A stretch of DNA of 6,667 nucleotides, taken from Dehalococcoidia bacterium. Lineage in GTDB: Bacteria > Chloroflexota > Dehalococcoidia > Lucifugimonadales > Lucifugimonadaceae. The stretch lies in contig JAAXHR010000137.1 in assembly GCA_012270805.1 (NCBI GenBank), positions 1,017 to 7,683 on the forward strand. The letters run 5' to 3'. Below, one piece after another: positions 6,119-6,667 of this stretch; the stretch's first letter is position 1, and each line of letters starts with the position of its first letter. The translations under genes and the position numbers were made by a program. Under the pieces are notes generated by a model. It saw nothing but the letters and a program-made list of their open reading frames with translations. It was not told where the DNA came from and searched no databases.

Positions 6119-6667
6119 TTAGGTGGCAACCGTCGCACGATCAGCGATCGGCATGTCGTCATAAAGGTAGCAAGCAGCCACCCGACCGGCATCCGTCACG
6201 AAACCCGGCGGGTGCTCGGTCTGGCATTTGTCCATCGCCTGCGGGCAACGGTCAGCAAATTTGCATCCGGTTGTTCCCGTCGAATCGTCTATCGACATCA
6301 TCTCCTCCGCACCTTCTTCCCACGCCTGATCTGTTCTCATCTGGGGAATCGATTCGACCAGCAATTGAGTGTATGGGTGCTTCGGGTCGCGGATCACCTG
6401 CTCGACACTGCCATGTTCGACCACCGAGCCCTTGTACATCACCAGAATGTCGTTGCAGATCTGGTACGCCGTCGTCAAATCGTGGGTCACGTACACCACC
6501 GAGATACCCAAGTCGCGGTTCAACGTTCGTATCGATTCGAGGATGGTAGCACGTAGAGACGCGTCCACCATCGACACTGGCTCGTCGGCGAGAATGATCC
6601 GCGGCTTGAGCAGCAGTGCCCGCGCGACCATCATGCGCTGCCGCTGACCGCCGCTCAACTGATGCGG
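6119..6667 (-). CDS. DppF-type ABC transporter ATPase, C-terminal part, cut by right edge
   Basis: The frame is open to the right edge and begins in-window with PHQLSGGQRQR, giving 182 residues of a protein that is normally about 320-350 long. The TTG within LSGGQ is not a start. Visible parts are the ABC signature LSGGQ, Walker B RIILADEP, the D-loop in VSMVDAS, and the switch histidine in VVYVTHD. The C-terminal oligopeptide-transporter extension is also present, with HPYTQLL and a cysteine cluster (CKFADRCPQAMDKC, plus a later C in AACYLY) that in relatives can hold an iron-sulfur cluster. Walker A and the Q-loop are outside the window. The GGQRQR...ARALLLKP...DEPVSMVDAS pattern is closer to the DppF/OppF type than to DppD/OppD. 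It would energise a Dpp-type importer from the cytoplasmic face. It ends 12 bp before the sulfatase start. It may serve the plus-strand permeases, which have no ATPase gene beside them in this window, or permeases encoded further right. Confidence 0.93.
   Translation of the reverse strand, partial: PHQLSGGQRQRMMVARALLLKPRIILADEPVSMVDASLRATILESIRTLNRDLGISVVYVTHDLTTAYQICNDILVMYKGSVVEHGSVEQVIRDPKHPYTQLLVESIPQMRTDQAWEEGAEEMMSIDDSTGTTGCKFADRCPQAMDKCQTEHPPGFVTDAGRVAACYLYDDMPIADRATVAT

Noticed and set aside
4660..6667. Plus-strand frames opposite the sulfatase and ATPase genes, up to 166 codons
   Set aside because: They are antisense to genes with complete catalytic motifs, their translations are rich in Arg/His/Ser without domains, and they look like shadows.

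Overview
The window is densely coding bacterial DNA: about 6.7 kb with six protein-coding genes, two of them cut by the window edges, and no RNA genes, CRISPR array or insertion sequence that I can see. Its theme is one oligopeptide/dipeptide-type (Dpp/Opp) ABC importer linked to a sulfatase. The organism cannot be fixed from this sequence. A perfect 29-bp palindrome of a dispersed-repeat type, the lack of clear Shine-Dalgarno sequences, and a sulfatase beside a Dpp-type transporter would fit an uncultured environmental lineage. Marine or sponge-associated Chloroflexota or Poribacteria are a guess only.

Plus strand, left to right: the C-terminal end of a family-5 substrate-binding protein (1-462); a 111-bp gap holding the palindrome (522-550); a canonical DppB-type permease (574-1509); 6 bp later a canonical DppC-type permease (1516-2451); a 135-bp gap rich in inverted repeats (2452-2586); and a 690-residue membrane protein (2587-4659). 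This last protein is the most unusual gene here. It begins as a recognisable DppC-like permease, continues through an acidic linker into a second membrane half that resembles DppB, and has lost recognisable EAA coupling loops in both halves.

Minus strand, entering from the right edge: the C-terminal part of a DppF-type ATPase (6667-6119), followed 12 bp later by a type I sulfatase without a signal peptide (6106-4577). The sulfatase and the 690-residue gene converge, and their coding regions overlap by 83 bp.

Taken together (inference), the plus-strand genes supply the binding protein and membrane channel, and the minus-strand operon supplies the ATPase plus a cytoplasmic enzyme that could remove sulfate from the imported compound. 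The substrate is unknown. The degenerate double permease may be an accessory membrane subunit, or a duplicated permease pair on its way to a new role.
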